Counted from the first letter of the stretch, positions 11,897-24,253 are shown. The stretch is 64,000 nucleotides of DNA from Vermamoeba vermiformis (GCA_045837725.1 JBEWZL010000202.1:1-64000); one strand, 5' to 3'. Notes: generated by a model from the letters alone, not told the origin. Numbers and translations are program-made.

Positions 11897-12189
11897 CCCA
11901 GCCACCAACCACTGGGGTATTGTATTAATAGCCGCGCAGAGTCAGTAAAAACGACTTTGTAACACTCTACCTCGCACTGTGCGTTGAATTTATGCAGTCG
12001 ATCGATGCGTCCATCACCACATCCACCCTCCGATTGACAGGTTGAATGACATGCCAAAAATTTCACACATTGCGGTTGGTCTATGATTCTGAGCTCGAAA
12101 TTGCTGATTTGTGCACAGCCGACAATTTATTTTATTTAAATTCGCAAACTGAGGGCCATAATAGGGTCCGTTAGTTATTAAAGTCAACC

Positions 12190-15100
12190 ATGACGGGCAA
12201 TCGCTGGATCTGTCAAATATTTATAGCGGCCGTCATGCTACTGACAGTTCAAGGAGCAGCACCGCAATTAACTAGTCTCGAATATACCTACAAGAAATTA
12301 GAGATGATTGACCTGCAATCTGAACTGACTGTATTAACTGCTCGGTTCGATCAAGATGTCTTCGTAAATGTCTCGTGCTCAGCAGGAGAAACGACCACAT
12401 TCACTCCTTGCTGTCCTGTGCCTAATGTAGCAGCTACTGGATGCTTGTCTTGGACAGAAGCCAGACCTTGCATTGATGGCAGTGCAGTGATCGAAACAAA
12501 TCCGCTCGAGGATTCTGAGTACTTCGTGCTCAATGTCAGCAATTCCGATCGATGCCACTCCGTCAATATACTACTGCACAGTATTCGTGGCGAGTCTTGG
12601 CTACACGTATCAACGCGCGAGAATGGCGGCGAATACACAACGAACAGATTGGGCTCTGAAGGTGTGTCGCTGTGCTGCGAACAGATCAGACGCGACAATC
12701 CGTCCTGGAATGGCATCGTCTATTTGGAACACGAGCCTCGTACACCTGTTCAAGCTCGGCTGAGTCTAGTGGGTACGTCGCACTGATTTTGAATCATAAT
12801 ATATATTCCAACTCTCTATTGACCACCACACCCTATTATTAGTGGGACATCTGCTTCCCCTCGCGGAGTGGTATTTCTTGAGTAAGTACTCATACTGCGC
12901 ACACGAGCACTGCGTGGAATGAACCTTACTAACGCGCTTGCTAATATCCTACTTGCAGCGAGTGTCGAGGTGCAGTGTGCGAATGGCTACTATCTCAGTT
13001 CATTGCACTGCTTGCAAGAGGCCTGCGTATCATTGCCCCCAGCTGACGATCCGCTGAGCAATCTGGTGACGTCTATCGGGTACGAATAGCACCTAGTGCG
13101 TCCTGTGCATCGACCCCCTATTAATGAGTCCGCAGCTTGCTCGCAGACATCGGCAACAACACGCGCCAGTTCTCCATCGGCTTGTACCACTCCTACTCGC
13201 TCTACACTGGCGCCGCTACCAGCACCACGACCTTTCCCGTGCCGCAGTCTATCTACGCCGATGCGACCTGTGGCTTCTACGTGCCGAACATAGTCAACAA
13301 TCAGGGCGAGCAGTTCCTCACGCCGCAACGCCCCACGCTGCACACGCTGAGCTGCGACTACGACGCGTTCAGGACACAGCGCATCAACTTTGAGACCGCG
13401 CTGAATCACTTGGCTAACTTCAACGGCAGCACGGTTGGCACCACTGTCGCGGCACTGCTCGAGGTAAGTGGCACCTGTCGCACGTGACTGGAAATCTCGC
13501 TGACATCTCCGCTAGGCATTCGGCCACGTGACCACGGACGAATGGCAAGGCTGCACGCACATGATTGAAGGCACGCTGCTGCACCAGTTCGAAGAGACAC
13601 GTGCGTTCAGTGAAACCACGGCGTGTCTGGCGCTGAACGAGACCTCCAACGGCTACGCGACTGATCCGTGCTGCAATCCGCTGGTGCAAGAGCGCGAGTG
13701 CTGCGCATCACGTGATCTCAGTGCCACCGTGCGCGCATTTGAGGTGAATGCCGATCAAGTCGCGAACATGTGCGCTGCGCCCGAGTGTACCAAGGTGCGG
13801 AATAATTGTTGGTGCAGACGAGCACGTGACTAATCACAGCCCCGCAGACCCAGCTCTCCGACTACATTGTGCAGGCCATTGCCTCGCCCCTGCAGCGCAT
13901 CACGTGCTCGCAACTCACCGTGCAACAGCTGCAAAAGACCTCGAGTGGCTTGGACCTCGTGCGGCCCTGTCTCGACTCGCTGTTTCCGATCACGTGCTCG
14001 GATAAGTACGATGCGTCTGTTGTCCCGCGCCATCCGTGCTGACCGCGCCTATTTATAGCAAACACTGCCAAGACAAGCTCGGTGCTGCCTCCACGTGTCT
14101 GGGCAGTGCCACGTGCGGAGTGCCGTGCGTGTCCAACTCGCAGTGCGCGTCAGGCACGTGTCAAGACGGGTTCTGCATGGTGTTCGCGAGCTACGACTTT
14201 GCCAACTTCAATGTGACACGCATCTTGACAGCTGTCTTTCAGTGTCTCGAGAGCAATGTGGACCCCTACTTCTGGGCCTACATCAAGCTCGATCTCGGCG
14301 TGGATCTGCAAGCCTCGACGGAACAGATCGCAGTGACGTATCAGAGCCAGTTGTCCGAGTACAGCTGCATTGGCCTCAACTCCGGCTACGAGAGCAATGA
14401 GACTGCGTGCACCACCACACACACCTGCAATTGTAAGTGCGCGCTGGGGGCTGCGGAGGACTGATGCTATTTATAGGGACACCGTGTGACTCGCTCAAGA
14501 ACAGCACGTGCGCGCAACAATACTGCGAAGATCCAAATATAGGCACGGAGTTCTGCGGCGTGTGTTTCAGCGGACAGTGCTTGGAGCTCGGTATACCGCC
14601 CTACTGCACTCCGAATGGCTACGAGACTGCTGATGCCACCACGTGTCAAGCTGTCGGTGGATCGTACAATCCATTGTTCCGCGATGCATCTTGTCTGCGC
14701 AATGCCACCACAGCTGCCACGTGTCTGACTCCGCAGTTCTGCAACAGCACTTCGGTACGTATTGAGTCTATTTATAGCACTGCATTGTACTGACAGAGTG
14801 CCACCAGAGTTGTTCCGGCTACTGCTACACGACAGCAGCGCAGGCAGCCTGTACGGGCTCAGTAGGCAGTCACGTGGTACAGTGGACGAGTTGGTCACGT
14901 GACAGCACTAATTATGGCAACTGTCGCGTGCCCAGTGCCACCGATGAAGTGAGTTGCACGAGCGAGACGAGTGGCGCGGGCCTGTGGTGGACAGGTACGT
15001 AGAGGCGAGCACGTGACGATCACACTGACACGCGATTGACAGGTGTCACGTGGCACGACGGCCTGCTGACCTCAGCGCCAGAGTGCACGACACTGGGCGT

Positions 15101-17354
15101 GTGCAACTTTGAGCGCAGTTTGAGTGGTCTGAGCACCGAGGCGAGCTGCACGAGCACGAGCACGTGTGAGGGGTGTGGCAGCTGTGCCACCGAACAGCAG
15201 TGCGAGGAGAGTGGCACGTGCAATGATGACGTGGGCTGCGTGCTGTCCTTCACTCCGAGCGCGAGTTCACAGTACGCGTGCGAGCCTGGTGAGGTGTGGA
15301 CACCGCTCGGCTGTCTGCGCGGAGAATTGGATCAGACGCAGTGTGCGGCCAGTGGCGGTCAGTGGTTGCCAGCTGCCACCAATCGCAGCACGTGTCTGAG
15401 CAAGGCCGTGCTGTGTCAAGAGCCCGAGCCCATTGGTCTGTTCAATCAAATACCACGTGCTGCCAATCAGCTGCCCTGGGGCTGGAGCTTCAAGACAGCG
15501 GAACAATGTGCCGAGTGTGGTGGCAATATGACATCGTACTACGGATGGAACGGTGGTCGGTGGGTGCAGAGTCGCTGGACGGGCTTTGAATGGAAGTCAC
15601 GTGCCTTTCAGCGCGCCAATGCGTGGACCAGCATCGCCAACATCCCCGACACGAAGGTGGTCTTGCAGCGCAGTCTGGCGCGCAGAGTGGCCAATATTGC
15701 GCAGAGTGAACTGCAGTGTCGCTTCGGTCGTGTCGTGCCTGCCATTGAACAGATCACGTGCGACTGTGCTGCAACGAGCAGTGGCCGTGGCACCTGTTAC
15801 CAGGGCTCACTCCTCGCACCCGTCGTGTCCTCGCCCGTGTTCTGCACAGGCGTCGCAGCCACTGTCGCGCTGAGCACGGTGATGGTGAACAGCAGCAGCA
15901 CGGTGAGTGCCACCATCGGATGTTTCTCCGTGTCGGTGAGTGTGGTGGCCGAGTCGCAGCTCTCAGCGCAGAACGTGTTGCCCTTCGGCTCCGTGTCCCT
16001 CGCCAGCACGCAGTCCGCACTCTTCCAGCAGGTGCGCTTCATCAAGAACAGCGCGGGTGTGGCGGTGGGTGAGGTGTTGGGCGATGGTGTGCGTGTGACA
16101 GCCTCGACACCTGTCAGCGGCGGACTCTCAGCGTGCTTCATCTTCCCGACTGACCTCAACTCCGCGCTGCCCATTCAGCTGCTCGATTGGGCGGTGCCAG
16201 TGATTGCCAATGACACGGGACTCATCACGGACTTCACGCTGCTCGGACTCAATTGGCAGTTGCAGCAGCGCGATCAGCTCTACTGCGTGCCCGTCACTGA
16301 CACGCCCGTCATGCTCTTCCCCGTGGGTCTGCAGCAAGACTTTCAGACCGCGCAGTACATCAGCACCTTCTTTGCCTACGAAGTGTTCTACATCTTCTTC
16401 GGACTGGTGCTATATTTAGCCGTGATGGCACTCAACGTGTACCACATGATCGTACACGTCACGCAAGCGGAAATTCCCTTCACACCGTGTCAAGCAGCGT
16501 TCTGGAACATCAGCAAGATTGCACTCTTGATTCTCGCGCTCCTGTTGCTCGGTACGTGCTAAATATAGCTCATCTTACCGCACTGACCTCACATTGCCAC
16601 CACAGATCGCATCCTGTACCTGATCCTGCTCGTGTCCGGTGTGCTGGCCAATGCGACGCAGATCGATGTGGTGTTCTCAGAGCTGCCGACGCTGTTCTTC
16701 TTCGCCATCTACTCGATGATCGTGTTCCGCTGGGCCGAGATCTATCACTTCACCATGACCACGGGCCGCAAGAAGGGCATCACCAAGCTCAGACCTGCAC
16801 TCATTGCCGTGGTGGCGTTCTTAGTGGTGCTGTACATTGTGCTCGTGCCCACCTTCTTTGCACTGCTCGAACAGCCCAAGGTGTTGTCGTGCGACACAGT
16901 CACCAGCAGTCAAGCGGACCTCGCGAGCAGTGCGGCAGTGGTGGGGCTCATCTTCAAGATTGTGCTTGCCGTCCTCGCCCTCGCGCTCAGTGCCATGTTC
17001 GTCATCTACGGCCTCCGAGTCGCGCAGCTGATGACGCAAGCCAAGGCCAAGAACGAGGAGCAGATGACCAAGCGCAAGCGTGTCTTGATGCGGCTGATCG
17101 TCGTGTCGTCCGTGTGCACGCTCTGTCTGCTCGCGCAAGCGGCCTCGCTGCTGTACAGCTCCTTCGACAGACAGGCGCGCAATCTGATGGGCGCACTGAC
17201 CTTCATCTACCTCGTCGAGGTGCCAGCAGCTGTCATCTTCATCGTCATGTTCAAGAAAGTGTCGCTCTTCCAGCCCCTGCAGAAGATGAAGGGCAGCAGT
17301 GGCGCCACGAGCAGCACTGCACCCATCCGTGACTCGAGTGTGCAGTCGAATTAA
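12190..17354 (+). CDS. Secreted Cys-rich ectodomain fused to TOM1/THH1-type 7TM region
   Basis: Eleven exons with consistent phases: 12190-12772, 12843-12881, 12959-13079, 13136-13463, 13516-13794, 13848-14005, 14059-14432, 14477-14754, about 14808-14995, about 15042-16551, 16604-17354. The product is about 1,530 aa. It starts with a signal peptide (WICQIFIAAVMLLTVQGAA), followed by roughly 1,200 extracellular residues with many Cys pairs, including CVSNSQCASGTCQDGFC and CEGCGSCATEQQCEESGTC (EGF/PSI-like spacing). The C-terminal 330 residues hold about seven hydrophobic helices, including ELPTLFFFAIYSMIVFRWAEIYH, close to the TOM1/THH1/GPR137 signature (ELPxLLFFSTYTLLVLFWAEIYH). A cell-surface receptor or adhesion protein is inferred; the ligand is unknown. 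Confidence 0.78.
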
Positions 17355-17685
17355 CAACAATAACAATAATAACTTATACCTACCCGTGTTTGGTGTCACG
17401 TGATCGTTGTACAGTACTTGAAAATAAACACTTGCAAATATACTCGAGCTTGCCAATCATGAAGGGTAGCCTATTTGCGCTGTGAATCGGACACAGTATC
17501 TGTTGCAAATATCGATAAGATTGCGCACGTGACTTTGATTGATGACATGCGTCAAAATATTGAGGCAATCATGATTGATCATCAATTAATTTAATTTCTA
17601 CCAGCAGTATTAAAGAAACATCACTATACCAATTATTTGCTATTATAGCGGCATTATTTAAATATCGCAGGAGCGCTTGCCAGAC
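17355..17685. other. Intergenic, 5' region of the RhoGEF-RhoGAP gene
   Basis: AT-rich spacer between the 7TM gene stop and the next ATG at 17686. CACGTG occurs at about 17397 and 17526. No coding potential is seen. Confidence 0.5.
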
Positions 17686-20600
17686 ATGAGCAACGTACCT
17701 TGTAACAACTTTGATCCTCAATTATACAGAAAAACACACTGTAAAAATTGTTACAGGTAATATTGGTCGTGACAAAGAGCATTATTAAATCCTGGAGTAA
17801 TAAAATTAATAATAATTAAATTTCATTGTCAATTACCGCAGGCTAGAAAAGGATCATGGAGCTAATAAGACTGCCAATGACTCTACAATAGGGGTCCCTA
17901 AGGCCTCATCGCAAACACAATTCAAGATGCTCAAGGTCGACAAGAGCGAGTCAGGGCCCAGATCTGCGCCTTTGCCGCCCAAAACTCCAGCGCCACCAGT
18001 ACCCAAAAAACTGCCACCACCTCCACCCCCGACTCAACCGCGAGGTAAGTGACACATGTCAAACAGAGTTCTTTGTACTGATCACGTGTTCCACAAAGTG
18101 CCTATCGCACCCGTAGTGACACCTGTCACACCCAAGCCAGACACGGACCACAAAGTGCCACTCAAACCTGTGCCAGCAGCTGTCAACAAGCGCATTGAAA
18201 TCACGAACCATATCGGGAAGTTGTCCTTTGACAGCGCAGCGGGCGGAACATCTAAGAGCGCCGAGTTCACGGGTGCCACCAAGTCCAAATCGGGCAGTGT
18301 CAGTGTGTCGGAGGAGCAGTCGCCGCGCCACAAGGGCAGCAAACCTCCCGTGCGCGAGAGTGATCACGTGACATTCTGCTGGCAAGTCGATGCCATCACT
18401 GCATCTAGTGTATACTGACTTCCAAATTAGGCAACTAGTGCGCGATGTGTTCGAGCTGATGGGCCTGGACGAACAGCGGCAAACAGAGCTGCTCAAATCA
18501 CTGCGCGCCAAAAGCAGTCTCGCGGTTGGTCCGCCCACCCTGCACTCGCTGCACGTGATAGTAAGTCGGAGGGCGAGCAGGGACATGCACTGACTTGCCT
18601 AATTAGGACAAAATCGAAGCCAAGTGTGCCGAGTACAAACAGGAGCACAAGACCGTGTTGAGTGCCGTGCGCATTCAGGCCTGCTGTCGCACCTATCTCG
18701 CGCGCAGTCAATATTGTACGTCGCGCATTGCTGTCACGTGATTGGTCTGATTGTTGTTTGTTTCAGTGAATGTGAAAACTGACCCAATCAATCGCGAGCG
18801 TCATGAGCTGGTCAAGAGTTTGTTGAATGAAGAGCGCGGCTATTGGCTAAAATTAGAAACAATCATTCAGGTATATTGCCTAATTTGGCAGTCCTAGGAC
18901 TAATCGATCGATCGAACAGGACTACATGAATCCGCTCAAAGGTGCGTCGGGCTCGCGTATGATTCCCTTTTTAAGAAAGAGCGGAATATCTTCCGCGGAT
19001 CTCGAAACAATCTTCGCGAACATTACAGTAAGCGTTGAGATCGATCGGACGACGTAACTGATTTTCTAAAAAAGGAAATTGCGGAAGTGCACAAAGAAAT
19101 GAAGTCAGAAATAGAACGCGTGCTGTCAGAGCTGACAGTCGAGACAGCACATGTGGGTCAATTGTTTCTAAAAATGGCGCCCAAGATGAAAGTGTACGGC
19201 CGTTACGTGAACAACTTTGTGTGGAGCAACATGACACTGTCGCGCGTGACAGCAGAGAGCACGGCGCATCAGCAAGAGCTCGAACAGCTGCAGCACGAGT
19301 CACGCATTCCTGAACTGCCGCTCGGTACGTGAGGTGATTTCAGTGAACGACACTGAGCTGACACTTGGTGGCACAGTGACACTGCTGACGTGTCCGTTGA
19401 ATCACATCACCATGTACCGTCTGAAGCTCGAAGAATTGGAGCGCATTGAGTCCAAGAAGCGCGGCAAGAGCACGAGCGAAGAGCTGACCAAAGCACTGAC
19501 GGTGATGACGGAGACCAGTGAGTGACACCTCCCTGCCTTGTGACACGTTATTCATGAACACCATTCATTAACAGGCGAGTTCATTCACGACTCGGTGTTG
19601 CATTCACAAGAGCGCGCGCAGATGATGGAATTGCAGCGAAATTTCACTTTTGAACGAGACAGCTTTGAGGTACGACTATATTCCAAATATGGCAAATCAC
19701 TCACACTAATCACGTGCACAGCTGTGGAATGGCAAGCGCGAGTTAGAGTGGCAAGGTGAAGTGTCAGCGGTGGACAAGTCGTCAAAGAAGAGCGGAAAAT
19801 CTCTCTATTTGTTCACTGACCTCTGTCTATACGGTTCACTGAAACAGAAGAAATTTTACGTCAAGCACGTGATACCGTTGAATGAGTTGACCCTGACGCC
19901 AGACCCTGCTGAGCCCCTGGTCGAATTGTCGTTCAAAAAGACCAAATTAGTGGTGGCATTTGAGCGCGCGACTGATCGGAACAAATTCGTCGAGCTGGCA
20001 CGTGACCTGTCCACGCCACTCAAGAAAAAGACCATGGGTATGTACGCGCACTTTCCATATATGGCAGTGGCATACTGACAGCAGCAGTGTTGGGACTCTC
20101 AGTGCAAGACATGATGGACGAAGAGGCGCCACATTTAGCTGCTACCGCTGGCGTGCCTTATTTGGTGTACAAGTGCGTCGAACACTTGCGCAAGAGTAAG
20201 TTTGTTTATTACTAAATTAGGCAAGTACAATGCTCACTCGCACGCAGACATCGACACGGAGGGATTGTTCCGCATTTCCGCAGCAGGCAGCGAACTCGAG
20301 GCCCTGAAGAGTGAATTCAAGCGCGGTGAGTCACGTGACGCTTTTTGACATGTGACAGCTGTATTGACATGTGTGGTTCAGTGAAACAAGGTGAACAGGC
20401 CGATGTCGATTTGACCAAGTACAGCGTGCACGCAGTGTCCAACATGCTCAAGACATTTTTCCGCACGCAACCGCAGCCAATCATGACCTTCGCGCTGTAC
20501 GACAAGCTGGTGCTGATTGGTGAGCTCAAAGATCTCGCGCACAAGTCACGTGATCTCAAAATTGCGCTGCAATCACTGCCGCCAGCCAATCGCGCCATCC

Positions 20601-20800
20601 TGCACTACGTGTTCAAGCTGTTGCAGGCAGTGGCACGTGACTCGGCGACCAATCAGATGACGAGCAGCAATCTCGCGATCTGTCTCGCGCCCTCGCTGTC
20701 CTGGCCGCAGGGTGAACAGTCGATCGAGATCACGCTCAGCGTGCACAAACTGGTCGCCGCGGTGCAGAGCATGATCGATCAGGTCGATGTCGTGTTTTGA
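17686..20800 (+). CDS. RhoGEF (DH)-PH-RhoGAP protein with IQ motif and N-terminal Cys/His knuckle
   Basis: Starts MSNVPCNNFDPQLYRKTHC, with a Cys/His cluster (KTHCKNC...RLEKDHG) that could bind zinc, then a Pro-rich SH3-ligand-like stretch (PPVPKKLPPPPPPTQPR). About thirteen short exons follow. Order of domains: an IQ motif (VRIQACCRTYLARSQ); a DH/RhoGEF domain (ERHELVKSLLNEERGYWLKL to LTCPLNHITMYRLKLEELE); a PH domain (LYLFTDLCLYGSLKQKKFYV); and RhoGAP, with the Arg finger in TEGLFRISAAGSE and the helix SSNLAICLAPSL. The protein would both load and discharge Rho-family GTPases, probably in actin control. One junction (exon ending near 18368 to 18432) is not settled by phase. A TGACACGTGTCA palindrome overlaps the stop codon. 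CYW6RG motifs lie in many of its introns. Confidence 0.85.
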
Positions 20801-20860
20801 CACGTGTCATCGTAGTGTCACGTGATGTATTATATTATGGAGTAAATCTCATGCTTAGTG

Positions 20861-22179
20861 CTATTTTTGGAACACGAGGCACCGATCGAATCCCTCGTAG
20901 TCTTTCACTGAACGCACGTGACTCAATTGCGCGTGTCGAGTGAAGAGTTCAATCACGTGCTCGTGCTGATCGTAGCCAATCTCCAGCAGGAGATAACTGC
21001 CTTGTTTCATGAATCGCGTGATTTGCTTTGCTATGGCCTCCAGTGCTAAAAATAGATCAGCAACAAGCACAATGTCGAAGTACCTTACCTTCGAGTCCAG
21101 TCACCCCTCCAAATAAGGCAAGTTCGGGTTCATAATGCTTCACCGTGTCGCTGAGTGTATCACGTGCTGCACTTGCTATATATGGAGGATTGGCCACGAC
21201 GAGATCGAATTCGCGCAATGGCAACTGACTCGTCCAGTCACTGCAGCACGTGATCAGAATTGCCATATTTAGATGTTGAATCGTACCTTTTAACGAACTC
21301 CAACCGCTCCACACCTCCGAGCACGCGTGAGGCATTGACACGTGCCACGCGCAGTGCCGTGTCATCAACGTCCACCGCGACACCATGCCACGTGCCGAGT
21401 TCGGACAGCAGACTGACAGCAATGCACCCACTGCCCGTGCCGAGGTCGAGCAGTGTGCCGTGCGCTGGTCCGTGCTGTGCGATCAGTGACAGTGCTGTCT
21501 CAACGAGCTGTCAAATGACACGTGTCAATTCGTAATTTTCACAGCAGTCAAGTGTCATACCACTTCAGTACACGGTCGAGGTATGAGTGTACCTTTGACA
21601 CGTGTCCCCTCTCCCTCACTCCCCCTTGCCAGGGCTGTATCTCGCGGTGTATCTCGCTCGTCCAGGGCACTGTCCGTGCACACAAACACGTGTCGCCAGA
21701 ACGGCTTTAGGTGTGTGATGTAACTCAACGGCTCACCACTCACGCGTCGTGTGGCGAGTCTGTGGCACTGCTGTCAGTCACGCTGTCAGTGCAAGCAACA
21801 CGAGCTATTACCGGTCAATGTCTTGCCACTGCTCTGAGCTCACTGCTTTGGATGTGCCGCGCAATAACTCTTCGCGCGAGGCTTTGAGCACGTGGCCTAG
21901 TATGATCTCTGCCTCCATACTGATGAATATTAATCCAGAGTTAATATCGTTGCCACCGACAGCTCGGAGGACTTACCGAGGCTGTGTTACATCTGCGCCG
22001 CTCTTCAACTTGCGTTTTATCTCTTCTGCTGCCTCGCCTATTGTCTTCGCTGACAACAGAAAATAGTTATTATTACATTGTAAGAGCGAATATTGACTTG
22101 CGTTTTCGGCTGAACGATCGAGATCCAACAGATCTGGCTGAGCGGATAAATAATCGAGCAAACATTTCAGCATCACCAC
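20861..22179 (-). CDS. HEMK1: Mitochondrial-type HemK/PrmC release-factor glutamine methyltransferase
   Basis: Seven or so exons read on the minus strand. Family landmarks appear in order: an N-terminal helical domain (TIGEAAEEIKRKLKSGADV ... AEIILGHVLKASREELLRG), the substrate-loop region LIPRPCTEVV (usual FIPRPETEELV), the SAM motif LLDLGTGSGCIAVSLLSEL, the catalytic VVANPPYIAS (NPPY), and a C-terminal LLLEIGYDQHEHV. HemK methylates the GGQ glutamine of peptide release factors using SAM. The Glu of IPRPE-T-E is Cys here. The start is uncertain: ATG 22179 keeps phase through the first intron, while an overlapping frame from about 22163 (MFARLFIRSARSVGS) resembles a mitochondrial presequence but did not splice in frame in my reading. 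The gene is divergent from PRPF3 with a 180-bp gap. Confidence 0.85.
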
Positions 22180-22357
22180 TATTGTATGAATGATATGTAT
22201 GTATCCAGTGCACTCGATACAGGGTTGTTGGTACTGTGCTGCTTGAACTCGCTAAGAAAAAGCAACTCAAATTCTGTTCTGTTGCGACGTAATTGTTAGA
22301 GCGCGAGTGATCAATGCTCCACTGAGCTCATATACGTTGTAATATATAAAGCACATA

Positions 22358-24253
22358 ATGTCCTCCAGAGCTCGTAGCAGAAGTCGCAGCAGATCCCGTG
22401 AGCGACGCCACAAACACGATCGACGTCACCGCGACGATAGAGACAAGGAACGTGATAGCAGAGACAGCAGAAGTGATCGTGATAGACGTGATTATAGAGA
22501 CAAGGACAGAGATAGTCGAGACAAACGAGATTCGCACAGAGACAGGGATGAGAAAAAAGAAAAATATGACAATAAATCCAGCAGCAATGAGCGAGGAAAT
22601 AATGACAGTAGTCGCAATGGAGATAATATTAAAAATAATGGTGCCCCAGTATCAAGCAGTGGTGACAAATCTGCACCATCTGAACCACCAGCACCTCTGT
22701 TGCCCAGTGGCTTATCTATTACCAAGAATGCAGCACAGCTCGCATCCATTTTAGCCAAGACCAAGCAACAACTCGAAGAACAGAAGAAGAAGCTGTTAGA
22801 GAAAGTCAAAGAGACGGAACAACAGACAGAGGCCAAGCCCGCGAGTGTCAAACAAGAGGCCAGACCTGCTGCGCCTAGTCTCGTGCCTACAGAGCCCGCG
22901 CCAGTGAAAGAAGAGATCGATGTCTTTGCTATTCCCGTGCGCGTGCCGACCACGCTGAAAGCCAATCAAAAGCTGCAACAGGCTGAAGAACAGCGCGCGG
23001 AGCAGAAGGCGCGCACATTGGACAAGCTGCTCAAGACCACTGGCAAGACCGTGCCTGTCCCTGAGGAGCGCATTGAAGAGCAGTACTTTGATCCCAGACT
23101 CGGCAAGGACCCCACGCGCCGCAAGAAGCGCAGTTTCAATTTTGTGGAGCCCGGCACCTACGTCGAACAGGCCAACAGAGAGCGCGAGACCAAGCGACAG
23201 CGCGTGGAGAGTGGTGAGAGCGAGCCCAGTGCTGTCAGTGTCAAGAAAGAGGAGCCTGTCAGCACGAGTGACACTGTGCCACGTGACAAGAAGACTGCTG
23301 ATCAGATCCCTGACGTCGAGTGGTGGGACTTGCCATTTTTGGAAGTGACACGTGAGGACAGCGAGGGTCGCAAAGTATCACTGGCCCCCAGCTACGACCT
23401 CCGCGTGCTGGAAGACAAGATCAACAAGCTGATTGAACACCCCACTGTGATTGCACCGCCCGCTGAGGCCCCTGCACCCCCGCCACAGCAAGTCAAACTC
23501 ACTGCTGCTGAGCGCAAGAAGCAGCGCCGAATTGAGCGCGCGAGAGCACGAGAGCTGGAGCACGAGAAGTACTTGCTGGGTCTGACTGAGGCCCCCAAGC
23601 CCAAGGTGAAGATCAGCAACATGATGCGTGTCTACGGTGCTGAAGCGGTGCAAGATCCCACGCAACTCGAAGCACTCGTCAAGAAAGAGATGGCTGAGCG
23701 ACAAGAGCGACACGAACAGCGCAATGAAGAGCGCAAATTGACCCCTGAAGAACGTCGTGAAAAGAAGCGCAAAAAGATGCTCGAAGACACCAAGCTGCTG
23801 TCACACGTGGCGGTGTTTAAGATCCCTGCCACGGCCCTCAATGACCCCAAGATTCGCTTCAAGATCGACATGAATGCCAATCAGAACTACCTCTCAGGCA
23901 CGGGTGTCGTCACACCGACCATGGCCATCATCGTCATTGAAGGCGGTCCCAATGCCATCAAGCGCTACAAGAAGTTGATGTTGCGCCGCATTCAGTGGAA
24001 GACAGTGGCTGGCGACAAGACTGACGAGGCTGAAGAGGACGACGACGATGAAGAGCAGGACCGTGAGCGCGCCAACAGTCGCTACTGTCAGTTAGTGTGG
24101 GAGGGTGAAGTGCTCAAACCGACCTTCCGCAGCTTCAAAGTGGAACAGTTTGCTGAAGAAACTGCTGCGCGCAAGTTCTTGGCTGAGAACGGTATTCCGC
24201 ATTATTGGGACCAGGCCAAAGCACTGCCTGCCGCAACTGAGCTGTTATTGTAG
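22358..24253 (+). CDS. PRPF3: U4/U6 small nuclear ribonucleoprotein Prp3
   Basis: A single 631-codon exon, unusual in this intron-rich stretch. Residues 1-75 are an Arg/Ser/Asp-rich RS-like domain. The PRP3 core follows: YFDPRLGKDPTRRKKRSFNF, WWDLPFLEV, LTAAERKKQRRIERARARE, KISNMMRVYGAEAVQDPTQL, then the C-terminal ferredoxin-like domain (DUF1115) with RFKIDMNANQNYLSGTGV and VIEGGPNAIKRYKKLMLRRI. These match human PRPF3 and yeast Prp3 in order. Prp3 binds the U4/U6 duplex and its 3' overhang in the tri-snRNP. An acidic insert (EAEEDDDDEEQDRE) sits inside the C-terminal domain. Confidence 0.95.
   Translation: MSSRARSRSRSRSRERRHKHDRRHRDDRDKERDSRDSRSDRDRRDYRDKDRDSRDKRDSHRDRDEKKEKYDNKSSSNERGNNDSSRNGDNIKNNGAPVSSSGDKSAPSEPPAPLLPSGLSITKNAAQLASILAKTKQQLEEQKKKLLEKVKETEQQTEAKPASVKQEARPAAPSLVPTEPAPVKEEIDVFAIPVRVPTTLKANQKLQQAEEQRAEQKARTLDKLLKTTGKTVPVPEERIEEQYFDPRLGKDPTRRKKRSFNFVEPGTYVEQANRERETKRQRVESGESEPSAVSVKKEEPVSTSDTVPRDKKTADQIPDVEWWDLPFLEVTREDSEGRKVSLAPSYDLRVLEDKINKLIEHPTVIAPPAEAPAPPPQQVKLTAAERKKQRRIERARARELEHEKYLLGLTEAPKPKVKISNMMRVYGAEAVQDPTQLEALVKKEMAERQERHEQRNEERKLTPEERREKKRKKMLEDTKLLSHVAVFKIPATALNDPKIRFKIDMNANQNYLSGTGVVTPTMAIIVIEGGPNAIKRYKKLMLRRIQWKTVAGDKTDEAEEDDDDEEQDRERANSRYCQLVWEGEVLKPTFRSFKVEQFAEETAARKFLAENGIPHYWDQAKALPAATELLL

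Noticed and set aside
16487-17332. 281-codon plus-strand frame rich in His, Arg and Cys
   Set aside because: A shifted frame over the 7TM exons, which have the proper hydrophobic pattern in their own frame.
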